From Bolinopsis microptera (taxonomy: Eukaryota > Ctenophora > Tentaculata > Lobata > Bolinopsidae), in assembly GCF_026151205.1 (NCBI RefSeq), contig NC_087077.1, positions 20,791,510 to 20,855,509 on the forward strand: a DNA stretch of 64,000 nucleotides, read 5' to 3'. Under the pieces are notes generated by a model. That model did no database searches. It saw only the letters and a program-made list of their open reading frames with translations, and was not told where the DNA came from. Below, in pieces: positions 43,861 to 55,605 of the stretch (the stretch's first letter is position 1; each line of letters begins with the position of its first letter). Made by a program: the position numbers and the translations under genes.

Positions 43861-43975
43861 ATGAATGAATTGAATGAATGAATGAATGAATGAATGAATG
43901 AATGAATGAATGAAATGAATGAATGTATGAATGATAATCGAATGAATGAATGAAGTTGAATGAATGAATGAATTT
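43855..43975. repeat. (TGAA)n microsatellite
   Basis: Tandem TGAA units, nearly pure over about 120 bp, lie directly outside the right arm of the fold-back element. Confidence 0.9.
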
Positions 43976-44331
43976 ATACAAATTAACATTCAATGTAAAA
44001 AAGATCATTGTAATAAATAACATAATATCGGGACTAATTTCAGGTGATATCACCGTAGCAAGGCTATGATTGCTGAGACTTCAACACTACTAGGTTTTTT
44101 ACTTAAAAATCCAGTATTAACTCATTTATTTTTAATTCGTTACGAAAACTTTCTGGTTTGTACGTTCATTTTTGGTTTGTCAGGAATTATCCTGGTAATA
44201 GAAATTGTTGGCTTAGGGGAGTTGAAACATTTACAGTTGAAACATAATTTTCTATTTAATATTATACCTATGGTCCAATACTAATATGTTTGGATTCAAC
44301 TGTTTCACTCCAACTTATAACTTCTTTCCAG

Positions 44332-45497
44332 TCTCCGCAATCGTTCTCAGGTAATTTCGGTTTACGGTCATTCGTAATGATAAGGCGATGTTCACAAAAC
44401 GTTACATTTTGTGACCTAGAAAGAGCAAGCAAAATGGTTAATGATCCGTTTTTCCAACAGTTAGATGATTTCAGCGATGAAACTTTCGAGGTATGTTTGT
44501 AATTAAAACCTAAAACAATTACCGTGATTAATGAAATTTAAAAGAGTAAAAGTGGGCTGTATATGAATCGGACAGAGTAAATAAACTTAACATTTCAGAT
44601 TCAATTTATTAAGCCTTTTTTTTTGTCGAAGGTTACGAGACTCAGAAATCTGTTAAGTTTGATCTTCCTCTGCAATTAGGTTTTTTTGTATACGCAGGCA
44701 AAAATTAAGATGTTGGAATTTACTTCGACGTGGTTGATCGCTTTATAGATAAGGAAAAACTTTTGCCTTCTCGAAATGGACACTGGGTGTGTATTAGCTA
44801 TCATATTTAATTGAACTTTAAGACAGAGTTACAATAGTAAATTGATTTTAAGCAAACCATGCGTTATTTTAGAATACGAATATTGATGAAAATTTATAAC
44901 CTTTCAGATTGTTTATACCTGGCTCTATGTGCGAAGACGTTGGTTTGAGGTGATTAAACTGATCTTTGGAAGAATGGTTAAATGCAAAGATAACTTGGTT
45001 CCCTAGAACTGACACTCTTGAAAATATGGCCTACGACAAAGGAACCCCAGGTAAACCATACCTCAAACGAGTAACATTTTACGTTAAGCTATCATTTTTT
45101 TTTTTTTTTTTCATTTAGAATCGTTTTTTCTCATTTGAATATATTTTTATATGATTTGAATGACGTTAAACTATGGGATCGTCAAATATTACAGTGATTG
45201 GCGTCATAATTACAGGGTGGTTCAATGGAATGGCAAGGTGATGGGTTCGTTGGTCTTAACGCAAACGATATTTCTGTTTTGACAACACAGACAAAACAAA
45301 TGACAAATACAGCTCAAAAGGTTTTCAGCAAAGCATTTGCGTTGTCCAAAGAAGATTACTTGAAGTTCTCCGTACGAAAACCACTGGCGCTCAGGAAAAT
45401 CAATGGGTTTGTTTACAAGAACAGTAAAAAGTACACCTATTTCCTGAAGAATCGAGGGTCGTACTTATTGTACTGTATAACGGAAACTACTTTGTGA
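44332..45497 (+). CDS. Unassigned exon-like segments, group 2
   Basis: Three plus-strand segments. 44332-44490 (acceptor TTTCCAG, donor GTATGT) encodes a stretch ending in MVNDPFFQQLDDFSDETFE, whose ATG (AAAATGG) has good start context. 44908-45050 (CTTTCAG..GTAAAC) reads LFIPGSMCEDVGL, then after a shift SLEEWLNAKITWFPRTDTLE. 45216-45497 (TTACAG) reads GGSMEWQGDGFVGLNANDIS and continues with FSKAFALSKEDYLKF to a TGA after CITETTL. I recognise no family. Joining 45050 to 45216 is out of phase by one, so at least one boundary is wrong or the gene is decayed. Confidence 0.35.
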
Positions 45498-45539
45498 TGG
45501 TATGACGTACAACTATTTGGTATGTCTAAACAATATACC

Positions 45540-46030
45540 TTACAAGAACATATTTTGCGGGCCTTATTTGCGACAGACCGAAATTTTGGCGGTCCGAAAA
45601 TAGGGGCGATAATTGATACCAAATACCGTAAAATTTCGGACGTCACAGAAAATACGGGTATTTTTCATCATTTTTTGTGACAGTAAAACTGTAAGGAATT
45701 TTTGAAATTCGGTAAAAGCATGTTCAAACGTGTCTGGATTATGACGGTATGACTTTCATGTTAGCACTACATGATTTTAATGCAAATTTAAATTGTATTG
45801 CTTGACATTTCAATTCGTCATTGGTGTGGTGTTAATTTATCCCAAGAATGCCAGAAGTTATTTATCTATTTTACTTGATATTACTTTTTAGAAACAAATT
45901 AAAGCAGTGAAGGTACAGTCATTGAAATAAGCTAAAAGATACTGCGACGGATTCTATTACGACGACGAAAATTTGGCGTCGTAAATAGTCGAAATTTTCG
46001 GAAAACCGCCACATTTTCGTACGTTATAAA
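45540..46030. repeat. Possible MITE with inverted ends
   Basis: The left part (TTATTTGCGACAGACCGAAA) and the reverse complement of the right part (CTATTTACGACGCCAAATTT) are loosely similar, and the ~490-bp stretch is rich in GAAATTTTCGG-like motifs. Not certain. Confidence 0.3.
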
Positions 46031-46990
46031 TATGTCTTAGTAATGTATGTTGCCGTGAAAGAACTTATTAGCACTGTTTGGAATTATTATTATTCGAACT
46101 TTATAGCACTTTTAGAATTCATACTTCATAACATAGCGATTATTGATTCTAGAATTTCGAAAGGATTGTTCAATCTGATATTATACGAAGCCACGTTTGT
46201 TATAAGAATATTTGGAATACTATACAGTATTTCATTCTTTCCTTAAAAAAATAAATAATATATAAGCAACAGTCAACAAACATTTGATTGGACAATATTT
46301 AACATTATTAGACAACATTAGCAACATTTGAAACAACATTTAATAATATATGACCAAAAATGATATGGCGGCGTAGAGTGACCATTCTGAGAGTACTCTT
46401 TATAAATTGATTTCTTATAAAACAGTCAGTGTTACGTGACCGACTACTATCAAAAGAATTAAAAAACGGTAAGTCTTAAATTTAAATTGAATAATATTTA
46501 GGTGAACCAGGGAAAAATTTTTACGCAACACACAACTGAACGCTACTAAGTAGTAGTGTAAGATAACGTTCAGGTGTTGTCCTAACACTGCACACTCTAG
46601 TTAAATTTTGATAGCACATATTAAGTGAAAGTCACTATATCACTTATTAGTAATTGTACAGAGTCGCTCAAACCAGATGTTAATAATTTCGATTAGACAA
46701 CTGAATGTAATTGTAGTGGAAACGTGTACACTATTATATACATTTAACGACTTCTGTAGTGTGATGAAATGTATATGTAGGGTTAGATTTCTTCGTATAT
46801 GGGTTAAACTAGGTTAAAAATGTGTACCATAATAATATAATCACATTGGAGAACGATCCGTCTGGATTCGAACTTGTAACGTTGGATAAAATGTGGCCGA
46901 TTAGTCAACTTGCTAAAGCTTAATGTACTCCAATTTTAGGGGTAAACGGAGCTCGAAAAAATCCTCTTACACTACTGGTGCGCTTGTATC

Positions 46991-47841
46991 GGCGGTCGCG
47001 CGCACAGCAAAGCAGAGCTAGGCTCAGGTTAGAAGCAACGCTAACGACTTTTACTCTTTATCGATTGGGTAACGAGATCACTGAATGAGTACAAAGATCC
47101 ACTGATTGAGTGCTCGGATCACGTATCCGATAGATTTTGAAAGTGTGGACAACTTGCAGGATTGAACGAAATTAGAGATATAGCTGCATGCAACAGATGT
47201 GGGAAAACTCTTTTTCAAGGGTACAGTTTACCGCATTAAGGTATTTTTAAGAATCATTTTTGTCGGTAAGATCCTGTTTTATAATAATAATAATAATTTG
47301 ATATTTAATTTAGGAATCATAATTCAATGTGCAGTATGGTTGTCACTCAAATAGATTAGATATAGGTTGACGGGGCAGAGGAGTGTGCGTGCTGTTCGCT
47401 ATTGCTCACACCAAACGGCAACCTAGTAAAAGTTTTGTATGGACACCAGTCTCCATCGCGATACAAAATTAGGATTGTAGAATTTATTGTATAACTATTA
47501 GAAGGAGTGGAGGTAGCGGTGTGGTGCATTAATAGTGACAGACTACTGATTTAATTTGTTGAAGGGGATTGTTTTCAAATGACAGCTGCATTATGTCATA
47601 ATCGCTTGATGTCCACGCTGAATCATTATAAGCATGTTAAGAAAACAACAATTTTTTGAAGAAAACAACAAATTTTTATTTAAATCAAATATAGCAACAA
47701 TTTGGAAAACTTTAAAGTACGAACAGCACGCACACTCATCTACAGCACGCACACTCGGAAATCCTCAAACAAGTAGGTACAGTTTTAATACTTTCAACAC
47801 TACTATATAACAAATAATTTGAGGCCCCTTAACGCGGAGAT
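46991..47841. other. Spacer and probable 5' UTR of the CR1-like LINE
   Basis: No gene. The part from about 47640 to 47841 directly upstream of the ORF1 ATG is presumably LINE 5' UTR. It contains a doubled CAGCACGCACACTC motif. Confidence 0.45.
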
Positions 47842-48798
47842 ATGACACGATCAAGAGATGTCAAGAAAAGTCCAGTGAAGGTCGATATGACAGCAGATAA
47901 TGGAGAAATTGAAGAAGAAGAAGATCGTAGCTGTGAATGTAGAAGATATATTGCGGAGGAGTTTTCTTTGGCATGTGCAACTTGCGACATGTACTGGCAC
48001 TACTGCTGTGTTGGGCTTACTGGATTAACGCAGGAAGAAGGTAACCACTTGACTAACTGGCGCTGCCAAAATTGCTTTATCTCTCCCCACATCAAGGGCA
48101 CAAGAAGCCAGTCCACAAATCCAGACAGTGAAGAAACCAAGACCCTACGGAATGTTATTAGAGAAGAACTTGGTGCCCTTACTCCGTGTATTAGAGGAAT
48201 TGTCGAAGATTCTGTGAGTCATACCAGTTCTTCTAATGATTCATCTGAAAAACCAAAAGAAATAACAAAAATTGTGAACCAGGCTTTCCAAACCTGGGCA
48301 GATGTTACTGCAAATAGTCAGAAGAAAGTTATTGAAGAAATGAGCCTACAGCAAGCTTCTCAAAGTGTTGTTAGTAAAGTTCAGTCAAAGATGCACACTG
48401 ATGCATATGAGCGAAATTTAAGAAAGCTCAATCTGTGTGTTTTGAATGTACCAGAGAGCAAGAAAACTAACTCCAAGCTACGCCAGGAAGAGGACTCGAA
48501 GTTCTGCAAGGAGACACTAAAGATTGAAAAAAGTGACTTTATCAGTTGCCATCGTGCAGGTAAAGTGGATCCAGGTAAGCCAGACTCCTGTCGGCCATTG
48601 ATCATCCAGACAGCTGACGAGGAGTCAGTTAACTATTATTCCAACCATGGCAAGGGCTGGAAAGAGTCATCATACTGGATAAATCTGGATCTTTGCAGAG
48701 CAGACCGAGAGATCCGTTTTTTAGCCAGAGAAGAGAGGAAGAAGAGGCGGGAAGAAGCAGAGAAGGAAAAGACAGAGAAGAAGGTGGAGAAGAAGTAA
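47842..48798 (+). CDS. CR1-like LINE ORF1: PHD finger, coiled coil, RRM-like
   Basis: The 318-residue frame starts at ATG 47842. A PHD-type zinc finger spans about residues 30-78 (CECRRYIAEEFSLACATCD, WHYCC, WRCQNC). A polar helical segment follows, then about residues 195-300 an RRM-like domain (LNLCVLNVPESKK, FCKETLKIEK, FISCHRAGK, RPLIIQT) and a Lys/Glu-rich tail (REERKKRREEAEKEKTEKK). PHD plus RRM-like ORF1 proteins occur in CR1-group LINEs, where ORF1 binds the RNA. The frame is intact and overlaps the open part of the ORF2 frame by about 100 bp; the ORF2 ATG at 48828 lies 30 bp beyond its stop. Confidence 0.85.
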   Translation: MTRSRDVKKSPVKVDMTADNGEIEEEEDRSCECRRYIAEEFSLACATCDMYWHYCCVGLTGLTQEEGNHLTNWRCQNCFISPHIKGTRSQSTNPDSEETKTLRNVIREELGALTPCIRGIVEDSVSHTSSSNDSSEKPKEITKIVNQAFQTWADVTANSQKKVIEEMSLQQASQSVVSKVQSKMHTDAYERNLRKLNLCVLNVPESKKTNSKLRQEEDSKFCKETLKIEKSDFISCHRAGKVDPGKPDSCRPLIIQTADEESVNYYSNHGKGWKESSYWINLDLCRADREIRFLAREERKKRREEAEKEKTEKKVEKK

Positions 48799-48827
48799 AT
48801 AGCAGTAACAAAGAATGTAGTCAGCCC

Positions 48828-51800
48828 ATGAATATATTTTATACTAATGCTAATGGACTATTTAATAAAATTGATGAACTAAAATGTATTCTATCAGTTT
48901 ATAAATCCATTCATGTAATCTGCATTACAGAAACTCATTTTAATAGTGATATTTTAGATGCTGAAATTTTTATTGAAGGTTTTAGTATGTTTAGAAAAGA
49001 CAGAGATTTTAAAATCGATAACTCCACTAGCAACATAAGTGGAGGTGGAGGTTCTATCATTTATATTAAAAACAGTTGTAATGCTTCATTAGTGAGCTCA
49101 TTTTTAAAAGCACCAGACTCTTTAGCTATTAATGTCAATACCTCTGGTGGATTGATTAGTATTTGTTGTATTTATAGGTCTACTTCTTTGAATTTAAAAC
49201 AGAACAATATGTTATTATCTTGCATCAAGAACATATCTAGTGAAAAGAATGTTTTTGAAACCATTATCATAGGAGATTTTAACCTACCTAATGTATCTTG
49301 GGAAACTGGTAGTGTAAATAGTGGTATTCCTAGTAAGAATCAGGTTTTAATGATTCAACAAAAGTATATTGATTTATTTAATGACAGTGGTTTGACGTGG
49401 TACTTTACTAACGAAACAACCAGAAGACGGCTTGTGAAAGATACTCTCCAGGAGAGTCTTCTTGATCAGGTTTTGTATACAAATGATGCTCTTGTCAACG
49501 GTTGTAAGATCGTTTCTCCGCTTGGCAAAAGTGATCATGTTGGGATACTTGTCGAACTGGTTGTTTCGCCCAATACTAACAAAAGTCCCAAACAAAAGAT
49601 TTTAAAGCCTATTTGGGGTAAGATTTCCTCAGAAGAGTTATTTAACTTTAGTAAGAATAATATTGAATGGGATTATAGTTGTACAAATAATGTTCAAGAT
49701 ATGTGGGTTGAATTACATGGTAAATTGGAGTCTGTTGCTGCAGCTGTCCCAGCTGCTTCGGTTTATCTCGACAACAGACCTGTCAAGTTGCCATGGAGTA
49801 CAACTTCACTTAAAAGAATGAGGAAGAACAAAGATAAAGCATGGGCTGAATTTGATATTAATCCTTCGGATATTAACTTTAGCTGTGCAAATAGCAAGCA
49901 GCATATTTTTGAGGTGGCAGAAATTAAAGCTAAAGTAAATTATGAAAAGAAGATTACATCTAATTTAAAACAGAATTGCAAATCTTTTTACTCGTATTTG
50001 CGCAATAAACGTCAAGTCAAATCAAGTGTTGTTTCTTTAGATAGAGGAGATGGTACACGCACAGATAGTTCATCTGAGTCTGCTGAGGTACTTGCTAGTG
50101 CCTTTAGTTCTGTGTTTGTGCGTGAACCACCTGGCCCTCTTCCCCAAAATGAGAGTTATAACAGAGAGGTTATTGATGATATGGAAATTAGCAGTTCTGA
50201 TATCAAGAAGCAGCTTTTAAAGCTTAATGTTTTTAAGAGTTCTGGTCCGGATGGCGTTCATCCAAAGTTGTTGAAATCCTTAGCATACGATGAAAAGTTT
50301 GTTGAAGCTGTAACTGAATTATTTGTTAAAGGACCAGTTAACTGAAAAATTTGTAGTCTCCAATTTGGCTAAGATTTAAATCAGCTGTGACAAACTGGTA
50401 AAGAATCGTATCGTCGAAAGAACCAACTCTCTAGCGTACGTGTAACGCGTGTTATTGCAATAATAAGCTGTGGCCTCGTGACGTCATAAAGTCCCTCAGT
50501 GCGCGCTTGCATAGCGTAATTTACATTACAAATGTTTATCATCGTCAATAAAACACGTGTAACTCACTCAAATTTTAGAATTATGACTATTACCCTAGTT
50601 CTCCAAAATCCTTATAGTTTTGGCTATCATTCTAACTAAAGGAATAGCTGATTGGATGTACAGTGCTCACGTCATGATTTTAAACAGTTGCAGTGATATA
50701 GGTTCTTGAACAGTGGCGGGTGAATGTACGATTAGAAAGTTTCTGCTATTACAACTTATGTCATATGTGATAATTTTAGATTGTTTTCATTGCTTAATTA
50801 CACAAGCAGCTAGGGAGACTGTACCGATTATTTTTCCCCAGTCCATGAAACTCTAACGAATTTAGAAACGATCTAGATAAGTAGGAGTTTGTTCAATTCC
50901 GAGAGCAATTATATTTATAGCATAGCGAAATTTATAACTATAATCCGCATGTGTCAGCCAGTACAGGAGACAAGAAGTCTGGCTACTTTACGGCCGTTCC
51001 TCTGGGACCATTAGTAGAAGTAGCTTCTATCAGAACAGTGCCGTGGGAACAGAATTCCCGCCAAAATACCCGGTATCGGGTTTACCAAATAGTAATACTG
51101 TTCGGAGTGTACGGTGTGCAGTGTTTTTTGAATTAGACTTACGGCTTACCTAGTTGTTATCCTAATTGCATTATCATCGGTACATAACATAAATAAACTA
51201 CTGGTAAGTTTAAATACCAAGTGCAAACGTGTTCAGTCAATCGACCCACTGAACAATTATAGAAATTCCAAGACCCTATTATTCTCTGGCCATATATTAC
51301 GGCACGATCGATTGTTAGATGGCTAAACGACCAACGTTATAATCTATACAATTCTAAAACTATGAGCTAGCACTTTAATCTAAAAACACACCTTTGATAT
51401 TACTCCTGATTTTTACATTTCACGTAAAACATTGTCGCCACAGGTTGATCATGGACACTAACAGCTTAATTTGAGATAAATGACTTATGAGTTTCTCTAA
51501 AGTTAACTCTTAAGTTGTGTACTCGAGTCATTTATGGAAATTTATGGAAATGAACCTGCAAATGTTCAAATACTCACGAAACTTTGCACAGACCTTCCTG
51601 AAGGTATGAATAAACGATTTTCGAGACATTTTTTTGACCGTGGAGAAAACCCAGGAGGGCCACGCCCATATTGACCCAATAACGTAACCGACCCCTTGCT
51701 TCTGAAGGTCGTAAAGACTTCAAAATAGGCTTAAACGAAGCCACATATGCATGTTTATATAGGAGTTATTGAGCAACACATGGCCTAAAATCCTTACTTT

Positions 51801-53905
51801 TCGAGAAATTTGCCAAAAACCATTTTGGGCGTGGTGCTGAGCCCATTTTCGATAGGATCGTGATAGAGTCTTTAGATAGGGTGCAAAAGAACCGAAATGA
51901 GCATATTAATATATGACTTACGAACAAACATATGCCTTAAAGTGCTTACTTTTTCAGTTATTGGCGAAAAACTGATTTTCGGTTCCAGAAATCATGCAAA
52001 ACTATGGGTATCTGGTAACTTGGGCTATGAAGGCCCTAAAGGTTTTTAAATGTGTGCAAATCGTGCAGAATGGCCATGTTTATATACAACTTATGAAGCA
52101 ACATGTACCCTAAATTACTTACTTTTCGAGTTATTTGGGGGAAAAGATTGTATTATGTCCATTTTCTACCTGTAAAATACAGTCTCACGAGCTCTTCTGC
52201 GCGCGTGAGGGACTTTATGACGTCATCGCCAAAATAATACAAACGCTATTTACACGCGTTAGAGAGCAGTTAGAGATTTAGGAATTTCGACTCGTTGCTT
52301 AGTTTGCTATTTGTCACAATCTGTCAGAATATGAGGATAACTTTTTTTTCAGTTAACTGGTCCTTTAAGTGTTCAGAAACAGGAGTCCTGCCTGACATTT
52401 GGAAGACAGCATCTGTTGTAGCATTGTTCAAAAAGGGTGTTAAATCTGATCCCTTAAATTATAGACCTGTCTCATTAACTTGTATTTTGTGCAAAGTGTA
52501 TGAAAAGTTGGTGAGGGCACATTTATTAACATTTTTAGAAGAACGAATTTCAAAGCATCAGCATGGATTTGTGAAGGGTAAATCTTGTCTTTCTAATCTC
52601 TTAGAGACATTTGATAATATTCTTGATATTTTAGACGAAGGTGCTCCTGTCGATCTTTTGTATTTTGATTTTAGTAAAGCTTTTGACACAGTCCCTCACT
52701 TTAGACTTCTATCTAAATTGGAGGGGTTTGGGGTCAAGGGAAAAGTTTTAGATGTTATAAAAGACTTTCTGACAGACAGAACCATGAGGGTTTGTGTAGA
52801 AGGACAATGGTCTGAGGTGAAACACGTGTTATCTGGTGTTCCCCAGGGGTCAGTATTGGGTCCTTTGCTATTTATTCTTTATATAAACGATTTACCTGAC
52901 AATGTTAAAAATAAGATTAAATTATTTGCAGATGATCTCAAGCTAGTTTGTAATGCAGCTAACCATAGAAGTGTATCTGATGATATTTTAGAACTCGAAA
53001 TTTGGGAGAGTATTTGGCACTTAAACTTCAATCCTGCCAAGTGTAAAGTAGTCCATATTAATCTGAATAATAATCCTAACTCGAATTATATTGTAAATGG
53101 AGTAGAACTAGAAGTATCTGCACAGGAAAAAGATTTGGGGGTTATTACCCATAGCTCCTTGCTTTGGAATGAACAGATAAAAGCATGTATTTCTAAAGCA
53201 AATCGTATGATCTGCTGGATTGTAAGAAATTTAGTTATTAGAGAAAAGGTTGTAATGATAGCTATTTATAAAGCTTTGATAAGACCTCATCTTGAGTATT
53301 GTGTCCAATTGTGGAATCCAGTTGCGGCTCATGGAAGTTGGGGGACTGTTTTGGAGCTGGAGAGCGTCCAGAGGCGGTTTACCCGTCTTATTGATGAGGT
53401 GGGTACTCTTCCATACAGCCGCAGACTGGATATCCTCAATTTGACAACGCTGGCAGAGCGGCGAATACGTGGGGACCTTATCGAAGCTTTTAAAGTAACT
53501 AGTGGTTTGACTGAATATGGATCGGGTTTGTTCAGAATGAGCAGATCTGGTCTTAATCTAGTTTCAACTAATAGGTGTAATAAGAGTGTAACTAAAGTTA
53601 AGAATCTCCAGTCTTCTTTTCTTCCGGAGCGAGTCATTCCTTACTGGAACAAACTCCCTTCGGATGTCAAGAACTGCTCGACAGTTTTAAGCTTTAAAGT
53701 TAGATTGGAAGGATTTAAGAAAGAAATGATTTCTAAAAACAGTGTAAATGATTTTTATTTTTGGAATATTTCGAGTGAAGTTTTAGGGAAAATTGAAGGA
53801 CCCAGTTATTTAAGCAATAAGGAGACACATAATGAATATCTTTGGTTTCATCCTTTTGTGGCAAAGAAGCGTTTTATAAATCTTTATTCCACTGGGAAGT
53901 ATTAA
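48828..53905 (+). pseudogene. CR1-like LINE ORF2 (EEP-RT) split by a TTAA element
   Basis: ORF2 starts at ATG 48828 with an endonuclease/exonuclease/phosphatase domain: YTNANGL, ICITETHF, GDFNLP and KSDHVGI hold the usual catalytic residues. The frame reaches SSGPDGVHPKLL and LFVK, and is then broken at 50330 by a 2,035-bp insertion. It resumes at 52369 with RT motifs: TASVVALFKKG, NYRPVSLTCILCKVYEK, FSKAFDTVPH, SGVPQGSVLGPLLF and FADDLKL, then a C-terminal domain ending at 53905. The two parts (1,502 + 1,537 nt, one TTAA retained) sum to 1,013 codons including the stop, with no other lesion, so the element was probably coding-competent when hit. The 3' end tail is described separately. Confidence 0.9.
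50330..52364. mobile_element. 2,035-bp TTAA-flanked DNA transposon, no transposase
   Basis: The ends are perfect 20-bp inverted repeats (AGGACCAGTTAACTGAAAAA), flanked by TTAA at 50326-50329 and 52365-52368. Weaker inverted similarity continues to about 180 bp inward and includes TGACGTCATAAAGTCCCTCA on the left (50479 region) and its complement on the right (52210 region). TTAA duplication is typical of piggyBac and Kolobok; piggyBac ends normally begin with CCC, so Kolobok or another group fits better. No transposase frame exists. The inner part (51500-52150) has three diverged direct repeats of about 155-175 bp. Frame 50951-51136 has no recognised domain. Confidence 0.85.
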
Positions 53906-54797
53906 TGAATTATTTATAGATAATGTATTAGATTTTATTAATTAATAAAATTGAATTTGATAAATTATTAATGTTGATGGAAAAATATATTTATTTAAAT
54001 TATTTTTTTATTGACATCCTCCAGTCTCCAAAACGAGGTGTGAAGGTAAATTAACTTTGAGCCTTGTTTTGGCGACTCCTTAATCGATGGGCAAGTAGGT
54101 ATTTGTTTTTTAGCAGTGTTGAACATTGAAACAATTATAAAATGTTTATTTTTATCTTATATAACCAATAACGTACAATATGAATGACATATGCTATAGT
54201 GACGTAACATATATAGTGCAAAGAATTAGTAACTTGCGAGATGTGATTTAGTGATAATCGACGTTAACCTTTTGCAGTTTACAGTTGCACAATGTTGGCG
54301 TCGATTGTTACTAATATTTATCTGAATTTAATACAAGTACATGTCACATATAAATTGGGTAGCTGAATGAAACTCGTGCCTCAAAATTTTCCGTTATTAG
54401 CATTGCAGTGTCCACGCCCTATACTGCGTTAACGACCGAAATTTGCCCAATATGCAATTATTATTTTGCTCCTAAAATTCTCTGATAATTAATAATATAT
54501 CGTGACATGTAATTGTAAGATAACAAACCTCGCGCGCGCGGCGCTTACATCTGCACCTGAGAATCTCTCAGCAATGTGTGGCTGTCTGCGCGGCGGGCTG
54601 TGTATTGTGTATAGCTGAATTTAAATTTAGATTTATTTGTAAATGTATAATAATATTAAATATGTATTGATTGTTTTGTGGTAAATAAAAATTTTGTTTT
54701 ACTTAAAAAATTTTGTTTTACTATTTAGTGCAATGATATTTTGTAGATCACTTGTGATGATGTTATGTCATAATCTTTACTTACTTACTTACTTACT
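53906..54797 (+). repeat. CR1-like LINE 3' UTR and (ACTT)n tail, with inserted segment
   Basis: After the ORF2 stop the 3' UTR ends in TGATGATGTTATGTCATAAT and five ACTT units. The same UTR follows the second copy at 57194-57350, where it is about 160 bp. Alignment by eye shows that about 700 bp (54010-54720) is extra here, ending in a doubled AAATTTTGTTTTACT. That extra block is probably another insertion of unknown type. Confidence 0.65.
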
Positions 54798-54835
54798 TAT
54801 GCCATCTGCAAAGCAACAACTCTCAAATATAAAAC

Positions 54836-54895
54836 ACAGCAGAGGTATAAGACCCAACGTATGAGTACTGACTTTTGGCCCACCCTGTATGATAC
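54836..54895 (-). repeat. Possible mariner-like terminal fragment
   Basis: On the minus strand TACAGGGTGGGCCAAAAGTC, preceded by TA-rich sequence, looks like the end of an IS630/mariner-type transposon. Only one end is visible. Confidence 0.25.
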
Positions 54896-54947
54896 AATAT
54901 ACATAAACGAGTAAAAAAACTAGCAGTGTAATCTGAAAAGTTACATA

Positions 54948-55017
54948 CAGCAAGGATACAAGGATAAAAGGATACAAGGATACAAGGATACAAGGATACA
55001 AGGATACAAGGATACAA
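54948..55017. repeat. Octamer minisatellite (ACAAGGAT)n
   Basis: About eight tandem units, nearly perfect, with one AAAAGGAT variant. Confidence 0.9.
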
Positions 55018-55605
55018 AAGCGATAATTACTTTATTGAGTAATTTATTGAGTACAGCAATCATTTTAATTTAGTGTTTGACATTTCAACAATTCGTTGTT
55101 GAGAAGGTTCCAAGATCGATTAGCAAGATTGACTTCATTCAATTCAAGATCTTTATCATTTTGGAGATTTTTTCAGAGTTGACAAAAATTCTTTATTTTA
55201 ACCCAAATTTTTTGAAAACTGGCCACGGGCCTAAATATTACATATCAATCAAGTACAATTCATTAACATTACCAATATTAAAAACTGTCCAAAATATCTA
55301 AGAAAGTATTTCTAGCCAAAGGGCTCAATATTTAAATCTAAATCTTCAATATTGTCTGGTTTATATCGCAACTTGGGCCCTCTGTCCCCCCTTATCGAAA
55401 TAACTGTTGTCTTTAATAACTGGTGTCTTTAACCCAAATCCTAACCTGGATTTTTTACCCCAAAGTCTGCCATTTTGCATTTTTGGGGTTACCTTTGAGT
55501 CAAAATTTTGTCCAAATTTTTGCAAGATGTGTAGTTTTGTTGCATTTAAAGACTTTTGCTATAAGCTGTTGCTCCAAAATAAAGCTTCGATAAACAAAAA
55601 AATCA
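55018..55605. other. AT-rich spacer
   Basis: Nothing recognised. Small frames at 55077-55301 and 55407-55673 lack motifs. Confidence 0.5.

Larger units (their letters stand above)
37072..46990. mobile_element. 9.9-kb unit bounded by long inverted repeats
   Basis: The left repeat (37072 to about 37790) and the right repeat (about 46410-46990) are diverged reverse complements. Shared blocks in matching order are GTGTAAGAGGATTTTTT, GTTGACTAATC, TTACAAGTTCGAATCCAG, TTAACATCTGG, GTGTGTTGCGTAAA, TTAATTCTTTT and GTAGTCGGTC.ACGTAACACTGACTG. The left copy has extra sequence at about 37222-37490. No target duplication is obvious. The interior contains a minisatellite, a smaller fold-back element and exon-like segments on the plus strand. 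Length and long inverted repeats recall Polinton/Maverick-sized DNA transposons, but no polymerase, integrase or capsid gene is recognisable. Two unrelated inverted copies of one repeat are the alternative. Confidence 0.6.

Noticed and set aside
37072..46990. Polinton/Maverick assignment of the 9.9-kb unit
   Set aside because: The length is short for the group and no polymerase, integrase, ATPase or capsid sequence could be recognised. Long inverted repeats alone are not enough.
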